Source of the DNA: CAWGCE01 sp964480915
GTDB lineage: Bacteria > Planctomycetota > Planctomycetia > Pirellulales > Pirellulaceae
Assembly (NCBI GenBank): GCA_964480915.1
Contig: CAYZRS010000104.1
Location: 1-13,421, forward strand
DNA length: 13,421 bases
Direction: 5' to 3'
Of this stretch, positions 7,468-13,421 are shown piece by piece; the stretch's first letter is position 1, and every line of letters starts with the position of its first letter. The translations under genes were made by a program, and so were the position numbers. The notes beneath the pieces are model-generated. The model was not told where the DNA came from and ran no database searches. It saw only the letters and a program-made list of their open reading frames with translations.

Positions 7468-7551
7468 TTCCTGTGGCTGGGCGGAAAACGGCAAAATCCC
7501 CGGTGTTTATCTCGAAAAAAAGACTCTCAAGGCGCCCTGGCACTTCTGGCG

Positions 7552-7600
7552 TGATGTACATTTGATGTACGTGTTTTCCGTGTTTATGCAGTGGATGTAC
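7552..7600. promoter_or_regulatory. GATGTAC repeat cluster, candidate activator-binding (enhancer) sites
   Basis: GATGTAC occurs three times: 7553-7559, 7564-7570 and 7594-7600, with start spacings of 11 and 30 bp, close to one and three helical turns. The first two also form a dyad, GTACAT (7556-7561) and ATGTAC (7565-7570) with a 3-bp spacer. The cluster lies about 112-159 bp upstream of the predicted start of the sigma-54 promoter, a typical enhancer distance, and 8-55 bp before the activator ATG, where binding could also control the activator itself. A GTGTTTAT motif occurs at 7503-7510 and 7580-7587. Confidence 0.55.
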
Positions 7601-7607
7601 TTTGGTG

Positions 7608-9164
7608 ATGGCTCAGATCACTCCCGCCGACCGTCGGAAATTGGCCGCTCTTTCGCGGCTCGCCTACTGCAATCCGTTCTCACCGGAACGGATTGCGGCC
7701 GAGCAAGATGTGCTCGGTGCACAGTTTGTTGCTGACAACGGCATTGCCTGGAGCCGCAGTCGCGAAGAAGAGGATATCGAGCGACCGAATGTGACTCGCA
7801 TCACTTTGGTGGCGACCGAGCTGGTGCACAAGTTTCGCGCCTCGCCTGCAAGCCAAGCGATGTCGTCAGAAATGTTGGGGCAGTACTGGGACGTTGTCAC
7901 CTATGTGCTGCTGTATCGGCATGTGGCGACGCTTAAGCGAGAAGAGCCCATCCGTCCCGCAGTGTTGAGCAAAACGTGGCTCGCTTTTCGTGAAGAATAC
8001 GATCTGTTGTGCGACGTACCCCATTTGGAATCGGTAGGCATCCAGTCGGCCGCTCATCTGTTTGCTTGCCTGTGTCAAGTGCGCCGAGCGTTTGTCAACA
8101 TCTACGATTTCATCTTGGGCGAATCGGCCGCTTCGGTACGCTTGCGTCGTTCGGTGTGGGAATCGATCTTCACGAACGATCTCCGCCGCTATCGTCGAAC
8201 GCTCTATAGCCGTCTGGGGGCATTGCCAACATTGGTGACGGGCCCTTCGGGCACCGGTAAAGAGTTGGTGGCGCGAGCCATCGGATTGTCTCAATACGTT
8301 CCTTTCGACGAAAGTAGAAAACGTTTTGCTGCGTCGGAGGCCAGCCTCTTCCAGGCACTGAACCTGTCCGCCTTGTCGGCGACCTTGATCGAGTCGGAGC
8401 TGTTTGGGCATCGCAAGGGATCGTTTACGGGCGCGGTTGCCGATCGGAAGGGGTGGCTCGAATTGTGTCAGCCGCACGGAGCCATCTTTCTGGACGAAAT
8501 TGGAGAATTAGAAATGGCGCTGCAGGTCAAACTGCTGCGCGTTGTCCAGCAGCGTACGTATTCAGCGTTGGGCGAATCGACCGAACGTACGTTTGCAGGG
8601 AAGTTGATCGGAGCCACGAATCGCGACCTGGACGCCGAAATGCGTGCGGGCCGTTTTCGTGCCGACTTATACTATCGGCTGTGCGCGGACCGTGTCCAAA
8701 CGCCCCATCTGCGTGAACAACTGGACGACTGCCCAGAGGATCTCGAGGCCTTCACGTTGCACATCTCCCGCCGCTTGGCTGGCGACGATGCGGAATTGCT
8801 TTGCCGTCAGGCGGTCGATTGGATCGAGTCCCATTTGGGACACGACTATCCTTGGCCAGGCAATATTCGCGAACTTGAACAGTGTGTCAGTAGCATCCTC
8901 ATTCGTGGCGAGTATCTTCCGGCCACGACGAATGCTGCGCTGCCACGTGCCCGGCCAAGTTGGCTTGACGAGATTCACGCTGCTGAGCTCAATGCGGACG
9001 AAGTGCTGCAGAAATATTGCACCTGGATTTACTTTCGCACGGGCAGTTACGAAGCGGCCGCCAAACATTTGGGGCTGGATCGGCGAACGGTGAAGAGCCG
9101 AATCGACCAAGCGATGCTGGATGGATTAAAAAGCGCGGCGGGAGTCGTCAGCAACGATTCGTAG
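7608..9164 (+). CDS. Sigma-54-dependent activator (AAA+ enhancer-binding protein) with novel N-terminal domain
   Basis: This 518-residue protein (from ATG 7608; TTG 7602 and GTG 7605 are alternatives) has three parts. Residues 1 to about 195 form a mainly helical region with no receiver, GAF, PAS, V4R or FHA pattern that I recognise. Residues about 205-435 are the sigma-54 AAA+ ATPase: Walker A GPSGTGK (212-218), ESELFGHRKG leading into GSFTGA (271-276, the GAFTGA loop that contacts sigma-54), Walker B AIFLDEI (292-298), sensor I GATNRD, the arginine-finger region RFRADLYYRL (349-358) and WPGNIRELE (416-424). Residues 479-501 (GSYEAAAKHLGLDRRTVKSRIDQ) are a Fis-type helix-turn-helix. It should hydrolyse ATP to open sigma-54 promoters from upstream sites. 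The divergent membrane-protein gene, with its sigma-54 promoter, is the obvious target. What the N-terminus senses is unknown. Confidence 0.9.
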   Translation: MAQITPADRRKLAALSRLAYCNPFSPERIAAEQDVLGAQFVADNGIAWSRSREEEDIERPNVTRITLVATELVHKFRASPASQAMSSEMLGQYWDVVTYVLLYRHVATLKREEPIRPAVLSKTWLAFREEYDLLCDVPHLESVGIQSAAHLFACLCQVRRAFVNIYDFILGESAASVRLRRSVWESIFTNDLRRYRRTLYSRLGALPTLVTGPSGTGKELVARAIGLSQYVPFDESRKRFAASEASLFQALNLSALSATLIESELFGHRKGSFTGAVADRKGWLELCQPHGAIFLDEIGELEMALQVKLLRVVQQRTYSALGESTERTFAGKLIGATNRDLDAEMRAGRFRADLYYRLCADRVQTPHLREQLDDCPEDLEAFTLHISRRLAGDDAELLCRQAVDWIESHLGHDYPWPGNIRELEQCVSSILIRGEYLPATTNAALPRARPSWLDEIHAAELNADEVLQKYCTWIYFRTGSYEAAAKHLGLDRRTVKSRIDQAMLDGLKSAAGVVSNDS

Positions 9165-9259
9165 TTCTCGTCCGCCAGGAGAAAGCGAGTGGTCTGCTTT
9201 TCGCTCGCTGCTCGCCCCATGACCTCTGCTTCGGTATTTGGGCAACGTGTGGCAAACTG

Positions 9260-9276
9260 GGACAGAACTTCTGTCC
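9260..9276. repeat. Near-perfect palindrome at the truncated end of the phosphoesterase remnant
   Basis: GGACAGAA (9260-9267) and TTCTGTCC (9269-9276) are exact reverse complements around a single C. It lies 96 bp after the activator stop and just before homology to the phosphoesterase begins. Its composition (GACAG/CTGTC core) is similar to the end-repeat hairpin but it is not the same sequence. Confidence 0.6.
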
Positions 9277-9284
9277 ACAGCTAA

Positions 9285-9878
9285 GTCGAATGTGGCTCCC
9301 CATGCGTCACGAACGGTCCTGGTTGCCCCATGCCGGACGCCTGCTTGGCCGACAACGATCTAGCGTTTGGTCGAATTGTTGATGAACTGAGCCACACTCG
9401 TTTCTGGCGAGAGATGGCAATTTGTGGCATCGAAGATGACCCGCAAGCGGGTTGGGATCACATCAGCGGTTATCGAACAACGGCCTACGTGATCAGTCCT
9501 TACGCCAAACGAAAGAAACTCATTCAAACTCAGTTCAACACGACGAGTGTCTTGCGCACGATCGAGCAAATCCTCGGCCTTCCACCGATGAATCAGTTCG
9601 ACGCCAGCGCCATTCCCATGTTCGATTGTTTTGTGGATACGCCCGACATGAACTCGTTTCAATCGGTGGAGAGCAACATTCCGTTGGACAAAATGAATCC
9701 CGATCCAAGCGGAACTGTCGATCCGCAGTTGCGTGAAGACGCGATCGTCTCGTCGCAGCTAAACTTCCGCGAAGTCGACCGGGCACCGGAAGACGTTCTG
9801 AATCGGATCTTGTGGCGAGCGATGAAAGGAACACGAGTTCCCTACCCGGCGTGGGCCGCGGGCGCCGATGACGATTGA
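9285..9878 (+). pseudogene. 5'-truncated phosphoesterase remnant (C-terminal part of a planctomycetal YncE/alkaline-phosphatase-type protein)
   Basis: The open frame follows an in-frame TAA at 9282 and encodes about 197 residues (182 from ATG 9330). PMPDACLADNDLAFGRIV, AICGIEDDPQAGWDHISGYRTTAYVISPYAKR and RTIEQILGLPPMNQFDASAIPMFDCF are the C-terminal blocks of the phosphoesterase domain, which in planctomycetes normally ends a protein several times longer with an N-terminal beta-propeller. The propeller, signal peptide and N-terminal phosphoesterase half with its metal ligands are missing, and no room for them exists after the activator gene. Family-like residues just upstream (MWLPxxH from 9290) lie in a different frame from TNGPGCPMPDAC, hinting at a small deletion around 9308-9311 as well. 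No enzymatic activity is expected. A short expressed protein from 9330 cannot be excluded. Confidence 0.75.
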
Positions 9879-9977
9879 TAAATGGAAATCGGAAATGTGG
9901 AAGGAAGGGAATGACAGGCGAGCCAGACTGAAAAAGTCGACGCAGGAAGAACCAAGGAGACCAAGCAAACCGAGTCG

Positions 9978-10008
9978 GCCTTGGCCAGGCTGCAAGCCTG
10001 GTCAAGGC
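9978..10008. terminator. Hairpin between convergent genes, possible bidirectional terminator
   Basis: CCTTGGCCAGGCT (9979-9991) pairs with AGCCTGGTCAAGG (9995-10007): 13 bp with one G-T wobble and a GCA loop, extended by G9978-C10008. It lies 100 bp after the phosphoesterase remnant and 21 bp beyond the stop of the minus-strand oxidoreductase. No U-run follows on either strand, so it is a weaker terminator candidate than the one at 4750-4789 and could instead be a dispersed palindrome. Confidence 0.5.
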
Positions 10009-10028
10009 GAATCGAGTTGTCTGCGAAT

Positions 10029-11747
10029 TTAGTTATCTGCGAAGAACGTATCCCAGATGACTCGTTTCCGTGAGTTGGCCCGTGATCGATGTTCACGAAC
10101 ACTCTTCCAGGTGTAGTTGAACACGCCGCTCAATTTGAAGCTGATCAACTGGTCGCGGATGTTTTTCGGTGCGAAGAGCACATACCACAGGCAGAGTTTC
10201 GTAAGATCGGGAATGGTAAACGACGGGGTCGAGCGGACACGTTTGTCATGCCATTTAAAGTAGCTCGGCAAGTAATTCGCCGATTCGAATAGTGAGCGGA
10301 TTGCTGTGGCGGCATCGGTTGCCGACTGGTTGCCAGCGATGTATTTCTGCATTTGCTGATCTGCGGCTTCGAACAATTCTCGATTCGGCGAGAATTCGCT
10401 GGCCAAAACACCCGAGAAAGGCGCTTCCTCGTTCTTGTCCAGCCAGCTTTTGTCGACGCTTTGTTCGTAATTCAAGAACAAGTTCGTGTTTAAAGTCGTG
10501 GCAGCAAAATTTCCCGCGACCCAAACGCGAAACCAGGCGTCCCACAAATCGAAATCTTGGAAAGAATGGAACGAGTTAGAAACAACACGATCACAGAAAT
10601 CCAAGTTTGCCTGGAATTCGGCATTCATGTTGTCGAAAGTCGACTGTTGGAATGAATTTTCTTCCAGCGATTTGTTCAGTGGGTCGATCAAATCGTCGAT
10701 CGATGTCATCGTCAAACTGAGGCCGGTAGAAAACAGTGGGTCGATAAAGCCGGCTGCATGCGCGAGTAGGCAATAGCGATCGCCCGCGATATGCGAGCTC
10801 GAGTATTGGATCCGATCGGTGCTTACCCATTCTCGGATCGGTTTGGCGTCTGTAAATTGCTCGGCGACCTTCGGAAACCTACCAACGATCTCCGCAAATT
10901 CCTCGCTCGGCGATTGGTCTGTCTTGGGGCATTTTTCTGCATTCAGCAAAACTCCGACGCTACACAATTGATTCGTGCTGGCTGAGTGGTTGTTGAACGG
11001 GATCACCCACATCCATCCTTCTTCGAAGACGTGATGCAGTGTCCCCTCCGCGAACGGATAGTGATGTCCATATTCGCGCATGGGCTGTGCGACTTCGTCA
11101 TAGTGCTTGACACCCATCATGTGTGTGAAAAGGGTGCGAGAGTTTGTTTTCAGGCGACTTGGTTTCTCTCGCAACTGAAGTTTTTCAGCCACCGGCGAGC
11201 GAAACCCAGCGGCGTCGACCAGAAAGCGGCCATGGAACTCTTCCTCTTTGTCACTCGTCAGCCGGACACCGTCCTCGTGAAAATCGATGGACTGGATGCG
11301 CGTGAGTTGCCGAATGTCGGCGCCGTAATCGACCGCGACGCCCATCATGTAGGCATCCGTATCCTGGCGAAACAGATGAGCATCCGGACCCAGCGGCGGA
11401 GCTAAAGTGGGAAACTGGTGCGATTCGACCGGGTTCTGGATTTCGTGTTCGCGGTGGTACAGAAATGAAAATGACTTCTTGATTCCGCAGGCCGAACTGA
11501 CGTTGTCACGTAATCGATGGAACGTCGTCAGATTGTAGAGCTCGGGAATGTCATATTTTCGAGCCAGAATCTTCAACTGAAAGCTGATGTCGGGCGTCGT
11601 TGCCTCGCCGATGGCGAAACGAGGGTGGCTGCTGGAATCAATCACCAGTACTCGCCAGCCCATTTTCGCGAGGATGCTTGCCGTGGTCGTTCCTCCCAAA
11701 CCACTGCCCAAAATCAGGACATCGTAAGTTGTTGTTTCAGAGTTCAC
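10029..11747 (-). CDS. FAD-dependent halogenase-like oxidoreductase
   Basis: This 572-residue protein belongs to the FAD-dependent monooxygenase/halogenase superfamily. It has the Rossmann dinucleotide motif GSGLGG (14-19) with an acidic strand end at D37, IGEATTP (46-52) as in flavin-dependent halogenases, a lysine pair in CGIKKSFSFLYH (87-98) near the place of the catalytic Lys, FLVDAAG (175-181), the halogenase-type WMWVIP (245-250, consensus WxWxIP) and AAGFIDPLFSTGLSL (331-345). Halogenases use FADH2, oxygen and halide to chlorinate or brominate aromatic substrates; related members are plain reductases or monooxygenases, so the substrate is not assigned. The usual GDAAGF reads AHAAGF here (H330). 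The GTG start at 11747 has GGAGG at 11760-11756, 8 nt away. No flavin reductase or carrier protein is nearby. It is convergent with the phosphoesterase remnant and divergent from manA. Confidence 0.8.
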   Translation of the reverse strand: MNSETTTYDVLILGSGLGGTTTASILAKMGWRVLVIDSSSHPRFAIGEATTPDISFQLKILARKYDIPELYNLTTFHRLRDNVSSACGIKKSFSFLYHREHEIQNPVESHQFPTLAPPLGPDAHLFRQDTDAYMMGVAVDYGADIRQLTRIQSIDFHEDGVRLTSDKEEEFHGRFLVDAAGFRSPVAEKLQLREKPSRLKTNSRTLFTHMMGVKHYDEVAQPMREYGHHYPFAEGTLHHVFEEGWMWVIPFNNHSASTNQLCSVGVLLNAEKCPKTDQSPSEEFAEIVGRFPKVAEQFTDAKPIREWVSTDRIQYSSSHIAGDRYCLLAHAAGFIDPLFSTGLSLTMTSIDDLIDPLNKSLEENSFQQSTFDNMNAEFQANLDFCDRVVSNSFHSFQDFDLWDAWFRVWVAGNFAATTLNTNLFLNYEQSVDKSWLDKNEEAPFSGVLASEFSPNRELFEAADQQMQKYIAGNQSATDAATAIRSLFESANYLPSYFKWHDKRVRSTPSFTIPDLTKLCLWYVLFAPKNIRDQLISFKLSGVFNYTWKSVREHRSRANSRKRVIWDTFFADN

Positions 11748-12215
11748 GGGACCTACCTCCGGTCGGGTGCTCCCGTTAGCGACGCGTTTACTGTCAATAA
11801 CAAGGCACTGGAATCTGTTCGCAGCGAGAGCTTAGAGGACCGCAGTATAGATCGTGACCGAGCGCCAATCAACATTCTCGCGAGAGAAACAGAGAAGTGT
11901 GATCGCCGATGTGAAGTGCTGGGTCTAGTTAATTTGGCGGTTCATCTGGCGGGTCGAGGGTTGAATGAGGGATAGACCTAAGGCCACCGGATGCGTGGAC
12001 CGAGCAGCAGGAACGGAGCGTCGAAATCGGTGATACCTGCGAGTGGCGTCAACCTGTGCGTCGGCCGGTCTCGGTCCTCGGCGGGCATGCCAGCGCTGTT
12101 CTTGTTCGTCAAGTCTAAGAAAAACGTGACGACAAACGGTCCGGTCCGCGGTTTGTAAATACGCTTTGTAAAGACGGCCTAGTGAAGCCATTCAAGATGA
12201 TTTAGGCTCGCATTC
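11748..12215. other. 468-bp divergent intergenic region, no gene recognised
   Basis: It should hold the promoters of the halogenase-like gene (-) and manA (+). A minus-strand TTGACA occurs at 11797-11792 but without a fitting -10 box. Near manA, TTTGTAAA is repeated at 12152-12159 and 12165-12172 (13-bp period), and ACAAAC (12132-12137) is the reverse complement of GTTTGT (12151-12156). An 88-codon minus-strand open frame (11925-12191) is Arg-rich, has no family resemblance and is treated as chance. Confidence 0.5.
11756..11760 (-). promoter_or_regulatory. Ribosome-binding site that fixes the GTG start of the halogenase-like gene
   Basis: Read on the minus strand, GGAGG is followed by 8 nt and then GTG at 11747-11745, giving a near-ideal spacing. 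This supports the GTG start, and MNSETTTYDVLILGSG is then a normal short lead into the Rossmann fold. Confidence 0.7.
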
Positions 12216-13298
12216 ATGGACTACAAACACAAAATGATCGAGCTGCCGCAGAACCGCGTGTGGCGCAGTTACCAGGGCGGTTTGCGACTTGACGAGTTGG
12301 CTGGAAAAATCAAACCGAGTGACAGCCACTACCCAGAAGACTGGATTGGTTCTGTGACCGCAGCCCGCAATCCCGATTCGCAAGACGAACATGAGGGAGT
12401 CTCAACCGTCCGAGTTGATGGACAAGAATTGCGATTGCCCGATCTGATTGGGATCGACCCCGAATATTTTTTGGGTGCGGAACATGTTGCCCGTTTTGGT
12501 CAGCAGCCGATGCTGCTTGTTAAGTTCCTCGATGCGGCCGTTCGGTTGCAGTTGCAAGCTCATCCGACGGCTGAATTTGCTCAACAGTATCTTGGTGCAA
12601 CATCGGGCAAGGCGGAAGCGTATTATATCCTGAGCGTGCGAGATCACGTTGAGCAACCGTACGTGTATTTGGGGTTTCAACGACCGCCCAGTCGCGACGA
12701 ATTTCAACGTTGGATTGAAGACCAGGACTTGGAATCGATCCTTGGCTGTTTTGACAAGATTGCCGTGAAGCCGGGCGATGTGTTGTTCATTCCTGGCGGT
12801 GTGCCACACGCGATTGGTGAAGGAATTTTCATGGTTGAAATCATGGAGCCTTCCGATTTGGTCGTCCGTTTCGAATTTGAGAGGGCCGGGTACACTTTGC
12901 CCGAGTCGGCTCGCTTTATGAATCGTGGGCTCGATTTCTGCATGGACATCTTTGATTTTTCGGCGATGCCGCAGGCTGCGGTCGAACGCGATTACCTATT
13001 CACTCCGAAACTAACCGAAAGTTATGGTGATTCGGGTGGTCGCTTCGAACTGATTGGTGCCCAGACGACGCCCCGTTTCCGCGTCAAACAGTCGGTGATC
13101 CGTGGGATGGTCGATCGACATGACGATTCCTTTTTCATCGGTGTGGTTACCGAAGGTCGATGCGTTCTGAAGACGGGCAAGAACTCCGTCGAGCTACAGC
13201 AATTTGGCAAGTTCTTCTGCCCTGCCGGGCTGGGCGACTATTCCATCGAAGCTGAAGAGGGAGTGCAAATTCTGGAATGTTTGCCACCTGTCGAATGA
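12216..13298 (+). CDS. manA: Mannose-6-phosphate isomerase, class I (cupin type)
   Basis: This 360-residue protein interconverts mannose-6-phosphate and fructose-6-phosphate, feeding mannose into glycolysis or supplying GDP-mannose for surface polysaccharides. The zinc ligands of class I enzymes are all present: Gln114 and His116 in LQLQAHPT (111-118), Glu134 in GKAEAYYIL (131-139) and His198 in PGGVPHAIGEG (193-203). VEIMEPSDLVVRFEFERAG (207-225) is another typical block, and the C-terminal cupin half continues to the stop. The length is normal for the short bacterial group (about 310-390). ATG 12216 is used; ATG 12234 is an alternative, and no clear Shine-Dalgarno precedes either. It stands alone, with no other sugar-nucleotide gene in the window, so its pathway role here is open. 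Confidence 0.87.
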   Translation: MDYKHKMIELPQNRVWRSYQGGLRLDELAGKIKPSDSHYPEDWIGSVTAARNPDSQDEHEGVSTVRVDGQELRLPDLIGIDPEYFLGAEHVARFGQQPMLLVKFLDAAVRLQLQAHPTAEFAQQYLGATSGKAEAYYILSVRDHVEQPYVYLGFQRPPSRDEFQRWIEDQDLESILGCFDKIAVKPGDVLFIPGGVPHAIGEGIFMVEIMEPSDLVVRFEFERAGYTLPESARFMNRGLDFCMDIFDFSAMPQAAVERDYLFTPKLTESYGDSGGRFELIGAQTTPRFRVKQSVIRGMVDRHDDSFFIGVVTEGRCVLKTGKNSVELQQFGKFFCPAGLGDYSIEAEEGVQILECLPPVE

Positions 13299-13373
13299 GT
13301 CGACGGATCGATTGGGGTTAGCGGCTGGCAGGGTTGTGTGCTGCGGGGCGAGCGCTGTCCGTTGTTTTTGGGA

Positions 13374-13421
13374 GGCGGTCTTTGACCGCCCGAGTCTGGG
13401 GACAGACTCGGCTACGTGACG
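13374..13421 (-). repeat. REP-like double hairpin, copy B
   Basis: Two hairpins touch at base 13390. GGCGGTC (13374-13380) pairs with GACCGCC (13384-13390) around TTT, and CCGAGTCTG (13390-13398) pairs with CAGACTCGG (13403-13411) around GGGA. On the minus strand GTAG precedes the second hairpin. Bases 13382-13421 equal bases 1-40. No U-run follows on either strand, so this is not a plain terminator for manA. The region 13299-13373 holds nothing else recognised. Confidence 0.75.

Noticed and set aside
7541..7556. A second sigma-54-like site, TGGCACTTCTGGCGT, on the plus strand before the activator gene
   Set aside because: The GG and GC are only 8 bp apart; sigma-54 promoters need 10, so it is not counted.
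9184..9209. AGCGAG/CTCGCT inverted repeat after the activator stop as its terminator
   Set aside because: Only 6 bp with a 14-nt loop and no following U-run; too weak.
9535..10005. 156-codon minus-strand open frame across the phosphoesterase remnant
   Set aside because: The plus strand has clear phosphoesterase blocks here; the antisense frame is Arg/Pro/Ser-rich with no recognisable domain.
11776..11797. TTGACA on the minus strand as the -35 box of the halogenase-like gene
   Set aside because: No acceptable -10 hexamer occurs 15-19 bp downstream, so no promoter was called.
11925..12191. 88-codon minus-strand open frame in the gap before manA
   Set aside because: No RBS, family pattern or sensible composition; treated as chance in a regulatory gap.
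1..13421. Plasmid, phage or integrative element suggested by the matching ends
   Set aside because: No replication, partition, integrase, transposase, structural or mobilisation gene was found; the gene content is chromosomal in character.
1..13421. CRISPR array, tRNA, rRNA or toxin-antitoxin pair
   Set aside because: No regularly spaced direct repeats, no cloverleaf or rRNA-like stretch, and no small two-gene module was seen on either strand.

Overview
The window looks like chromosomal DNA from a planctomycete, most likely a Pirellulaceae/Rhodopirellula-type organism. The reasons are a secreted-type protein carrying the planctomycetal LEPR-like N-terminal signature (here LEARSMLAGNV), a remnant of the planctomycete-typical phosphoesterase family, a bacterial enhancer-binding protein with an unrecognised N-terminus, mostly monocistronic genes with large gaps, and several palindromic intergenic repeats. 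These are family-level inferences from reading the protein sequences; no database search was run.

Layout from left to right. The window opens inside a hairpin repeat whose first 40 bases recur exactly as the last 40 bases of the window. Next comes a small GSGDD-repeat surface-type protein (243-1079, +). It is convergent with a chloramphenicol acetyltransferase-like enzyme (1131-1748, -), which is divergent from a YcaQ/AlkX-type DNA glycosylase (1982-3181, +); a strong palindrome lies between those two. An exported TPR protein follows (3409-4524, +). It is convergent with a very large polytopic membrane protein of about 26 predicted helices (4839-7388, -), which ends at a good intrinsic terminator.

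The most coherent unit is the divergent pair formed by the membrane protein and a sigma-54 activator (7608-9164, +). The 219-bp region between them holds a near-consensus sigma-54 promoter pointing at the membrane protein gene. About 110-160 bp upstream of its predicted start site lie three GATGTAC repeats, where an enhancer would be expected and just before the activator gene. This reads as a self-contained sigma-54 circuit controlling an undescribed membrane protein.

After the activator lies the 5'-truncated remnant of a phosphoesterase (about 9285-9878, +), broken beside a palindromic repeat. A hairpin separates it from a convergent FAD-dependent halogenase-like oxidoreductase (10029-11747, -). 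A 468-bp gap then leads to a class I mannose-6-phosphate isomerase (12216-13298, +), followed by the second copy of the end repeat with an additional hairpin. No tRNA, rRNA, CRISPR array, transposase or integrase was seen. The genes do not form one pathway. The CAT-like enzyme, the crosslink glycosylase homologue and the halogenase-like enzyme all belong to families linked with natural products or their detoxification, but a shared role is only a guess.
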